The notes below the pieces were generated by a model. That model made no database searches and was not told the DNA's origin. It was given only the letters and a program-made list of their open reading frames with translations. Below are positions 62,115-64,000 of a stretch of 64,000 bases of DNA, one piece after another. Both the position numbers and the translations under genes were made by a program. Source of the DNA: Paenibacillus herberti (GTDB lineage Bacteria; Bacillota; Bacilli; Paenibacillales; Paenibacillaceae). The stretch spans positions 248,001 through 312,000 of the forward strand of contig NZ_NMUQ01000002.1 of the NCBI RefSeq assembly GCF_002233675.1. The letters run 5' to 3'. Positions within the stretch are counted from its first letter, which is position 1; each line of letters opens with the position of its first letter.

Positions 62115-63401
62115 ATGGCAGATAAGGACAAGAATCCGCTAGACCCGAACAAAGACAAACATCTCACTCCAGAGGATACTGCTACCCGTGAAGGCGCAGA
62201 TTTCGCCGGAACAAGCGGCAGCGAGCACAGCGAGGAGACTCTACAAGCCGAGGAGCTGCAGGAGGAACGCCGTTCTGAGGAAGCACAGCATCAGGCCGAG
62301 CATGACGCCGAGGTGTTTACGGCAGACCCTGAGCGTGCTACGGGTACATTGCCGCAAACGCCAATCGTTCCAGTTAACGGTTCATCCGATGTCTTTGAGG
62401 ATGACAACAGCGGAAATAACGGCGACAGAGCTCCCAAGCGCTCCGGTGCAACGATCGGCTGGATGGTAGCCTCGCTCGTTCTGGCCGTAGCGCTGATCGT
62501 CGCTCTCGTAAGCATTTTCTCAAGCAAGGGCGGCGAGACTGTTGCCACAGTTAACGGTGAGAAAATCACCCAAGACGAGTTGTATGAGATGCTTGCTCCG
62601 ACATACGGCAAGTCCGCTCTCGACACTCTCATCACGATGAAGCTGGTCGCTCAAGAAGCCGACAACAAAAGCATCACCGTGACCAAAGAGGAAGAAGACA
62701 AAGAACTCGCCGATGTGAAGAAAAACTTCCCTTCAGATGCTGAGTTCGACGCTGCGCTTGCTCAATCCGGCATGACTCTAGAAGACTTGAAGAAACAGAT
62801 GCTCATGCAAGTGCAAATGCGTAAGATGCTCGCTGATAAATTGAAAGTTACGGACGAGGACATCAAGAAATATTACGACGCGAACAAAGAAAGCTTCGCA
62901 ACGCCAGAACAGATCAAGGCATCCCATATCCTCGTTGATACGAAGGAAGAAGCTGACGCTATTGTAAAAGAGCTCAATAACGGCGGCGACTTCGCTGCAA
63001 TCGCGAAGGAAAAGTCTAAGGACACAGGCAGCGCGACTAACGGTGGTGATCTCGGCTACTTCGGCAAAGGTCAGATGGTACCGGAATTCGATGAAGCAGC
63101 CTTCAAATTGGAAATCGGTAAGATGAGTGCTCCAGTTAAGTCGGAATTCGGCTTCCATATCATTAAGCTCGTTGACCGCAAAGCAGCAGGAACTCCAACT
63201 TTGGAGGAAAAAAAGGCAGAGATCAAAACGACGCTTGAGAACGAGCAACTGGGCACGCTCTCCCAAACGCTCGTTACAGATCTGCGCACCAAGGCATCCA
63301 TTTCCAACAAGCTGGATCCAACTCAAGATACCAAAGGCGGCGCAGAAAATGCGGCCAAAGAGAACACGCCTGCGGAAAATACAGCAACTAACACTCCATA
63401 A
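62115..63401 (+). CDS. Membrane-anchored PrsA/SurA-like peptidyl-prolyl isomerase
   Basis: 428 residues. Instead of a lipoprotein signal there is a 115-residue acidic cytoplasmic N-terminus (EETLQAEELQEERRSEEAQH), one membrane helix (WMVASLVLAVALIVALVSIF), then a SurA-N-like domain (VATVNGEKITQDELYEML), a parvulin domain (IKASHILVDTKEEADAIVKE through GDLGYFGKGQMVPEF and SEFGFHIIKLVDR) and a flexible Asn/Thr/Glu tail. It should fold secreted proteins outside the membrane. AAGGGAG before the ATG; clear terminator after. Confidence 0.9.
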   Translation: MADKDKNPLDPNKDKHLTPEDTATREGADFAGTSGSEHSEETLQAEELQEERRSEEAQHQAEHDAEVFTADPERATGTLPQTPIVPVNGSSDVFEDDNSGNNGDRAPKRSGATIGWMVASLVLAVALIVALVSIFSSKGGETVATVNGEKITQDELYEMLAPTYGKSALDTLITMKLVAQEADNKSITVTKEEEDKELADVKKNFPSDAEFDAALAQSGMTLEDLKKQMLMQVQMRKMLADKLKVTDEDIKKYYDANKESFATPEQIKASHILVDTKEEADAIVKELNNGGDFAAIAKEKSKDTGSATNGGDLGYFGKGQMVPEFDEAAFKLEIGKMSAPVKSEFGFHIIKLVDRKAAGTPTLEEKKAEIKTTLENEQLGTLSQTLVTDLRTKASISNKLDPTQDTKGGAENAAKENTPAENTATNTP

Positions 63402-63436
63402 ACGGCTTCCCTCTTGGAAGCGGGTAAGTGCATAGA

Positions 63437-63475
63437 ACAAAGAGACCGGAAGCCCATGCTTCCGGTCTTTTTGTT
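63437..63475 (+). terminator. Terminator of the PrsA-like gene
   Basis: AGACCGGAAGC pairs with GCTTCCGGTCT around CCAT, tail TTTTTG. Confidence 0.9.
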
Positions 63476-63547
63476 CTATACGATATGAACTTGGATTGCG
63501 AGCTTTATCGTTCCCACTCCGACTAGTCGGAAGCGGATGCTGTCCCC

Positions 63548-64000
63548 TTATCCATCTCCTACTCGCTCGTCTCCCCTCCCGTCCTTACGCGTCACAAGCC
63601 GTTGCGACGTGTAAATTCCGGTATGCCCAGAGCATAGATAGGAGATAACGCTGACGACAAAAAGATATACGGCTGCATCTGCGCCGAATAGCTCCAATCC
63701 GAGAATGAAGCAGGCGAGCGGCGTATTCGCCGACGCGCTAAACAGTCCGACCAACCCTAGGCCGGCCAGCAGCGGGGCCGGCAACGATAAAATCATTGCC
63801 ATGGCATGCCCCAGCGTTGAGCCGATGACGAACAGCGGAGTCACTTCCCCGCCCTGGAATCCGGCTCCAAGTGTGAGCGCCGTGAAAGCCAGCTTCCATA
63901 ACCAAGCGAGCGGATCTACCGAGCCTGCGGACTGAAAGGAAGCCTCCATCAGTGGCAGGCTGAGCCCGAGGTAGTCCCGTGACCCCACAGCCGCCGTAAG
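63548..64000 (-). CDS. ClC-family chloride/fluoride channel or antiporter, C-terminal part
   Basis: The visible 150 residues are the end of a ClC protein, open through the right window edge, so the N-terminal half is missing. Four membrane helices; GAGFQGGEVTPLFVIGSTLGHA corresponds to the ion-binding GxFxP loop in the branch with GGEVTP, and ANTPLACFILGLELFG with VVSVISYLCSGHTGIY are usual for this voltage-gated-chloride-channel-like group of Firmicutes. Whether it is a channel or antiporter cannot be told from this part. Confidence 0.85.
   Translation of the reverse strand, partial: LTAAVGSRDYLGLSLPLMEASFQSAGSVDPLAWLWKLAFTALTLGAGFQGGEVTPLFVIGSTLGHAMAMILSLPAPLLAGLGLVGLFSASANTPLACFILGLELFGADAAVYLFVVSVISYLCSGHTGIYTSQRLVTRKDGRGDERVGDG

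Overview
The window reads as chromosomal DNA of a spore-forming, low-to-mid-GC Firmicute of the Paenibacillaceae (Paenibacillus or a close relative). The reasons are strong Shine-Dalgarno sequences before almost every gene, frequent TTG and GTG starts, Bacillus-type regulators and operons (dck-dgk, CcpN with its PpsR/YqfL partner, GapB, YkuK, SR1P-like peptide, PerR- and Fur-type boxes), and orphan sporulation-type sensor kinases. This is inferred from gene content; no rRNA gene is present.

Layout. 1-9.6 kb: galU (cut by the window edge), dps under a PerR-like box, a TetR/ABC-2 permease pair with a palindromic operator, a 52-bp-periodic array of dyads, ykuK, an FAH-family hydrolase with an ABC-F ATPase, an AraC regulator, and fumC. 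9.8-20.7 kb: KDPG aldolase, a dense cluster of DnaA boxes beside a second-type methionine aminopeptidase, small unknown genes, a very large CheB-CheR-PAS-histidine kinase fusion, an SRAP protein lacking two catalytic residues, an AraC regulator and an ACR3-like transporter. 20.9-26.4 kb: a leader peptide and two terminators ahead of a frameshifted RsgA-type GTPase, the dgk-dck pair, a Fur-boxed operon of a seven-bladed propeller protein plus flavodoxin, and a YpmS-like protein. 26.5-30.4 kb: ilvA, then a repeat-rich island (24-bp, 51-bp and 9-bp tandem arrays) around an AT-richer PD-(D/E)XK nuclease/winged-helix gene that has its own attenuator-like leader.

30.4-37.2 kb is a co-directional gluconeogenesis block: glpX (fructose-1,6-bisphosphatase), gapB, an SR1P-like peptide, pyruvate phosphate dikinase, the repressor CcpN and the PPDK kinase/phosphorylase PpsR. 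Enzymes, transcriptional repressor and post-translational regulator therefore sit in one unit. 38.9-42.0 kb is a three-gene operon (processive glycolipid glycosyltransferase, MFS transporter, VTT-domain membrane protein) recalling staphylococcal ypfP-ltaA.

42.2-64 kb is a mosaic of housekeeping and signalling genes: aromatic-acid exporter-like protein, MHYT and 5TM histidine kinases, Nudix hydrolase, a tyrosinase-like protein with collagen-like repeats, a phosphoesterase, tRNA-Thr(CGU), a universal stress protein, an IS remnant with dispersed repeats, two aldo-keto reductases, an HD-GYP phosphodiesterase, aldose epimerase, GNAT, a stress-type SDR, a thioredoxin-reductase-like flavoprotein, a VanY-type lipoprotein, an alpha/beta hydrolase, a membrane-anchored PrsA-like foldase and a ClC channel cut by the right edge.

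The most unusual property overall is the density of simple tandem arrays (periods of 6, 9, 24, 39, 51, 52 and 85 bp) in 64 kb, some intergenic and some expanding proteins (a Gly/Ala tract in PPDK, collagen-like repeats in the tyrosinase-like protein). All functional statements rest on reading motifs and gene order; no database search was run.
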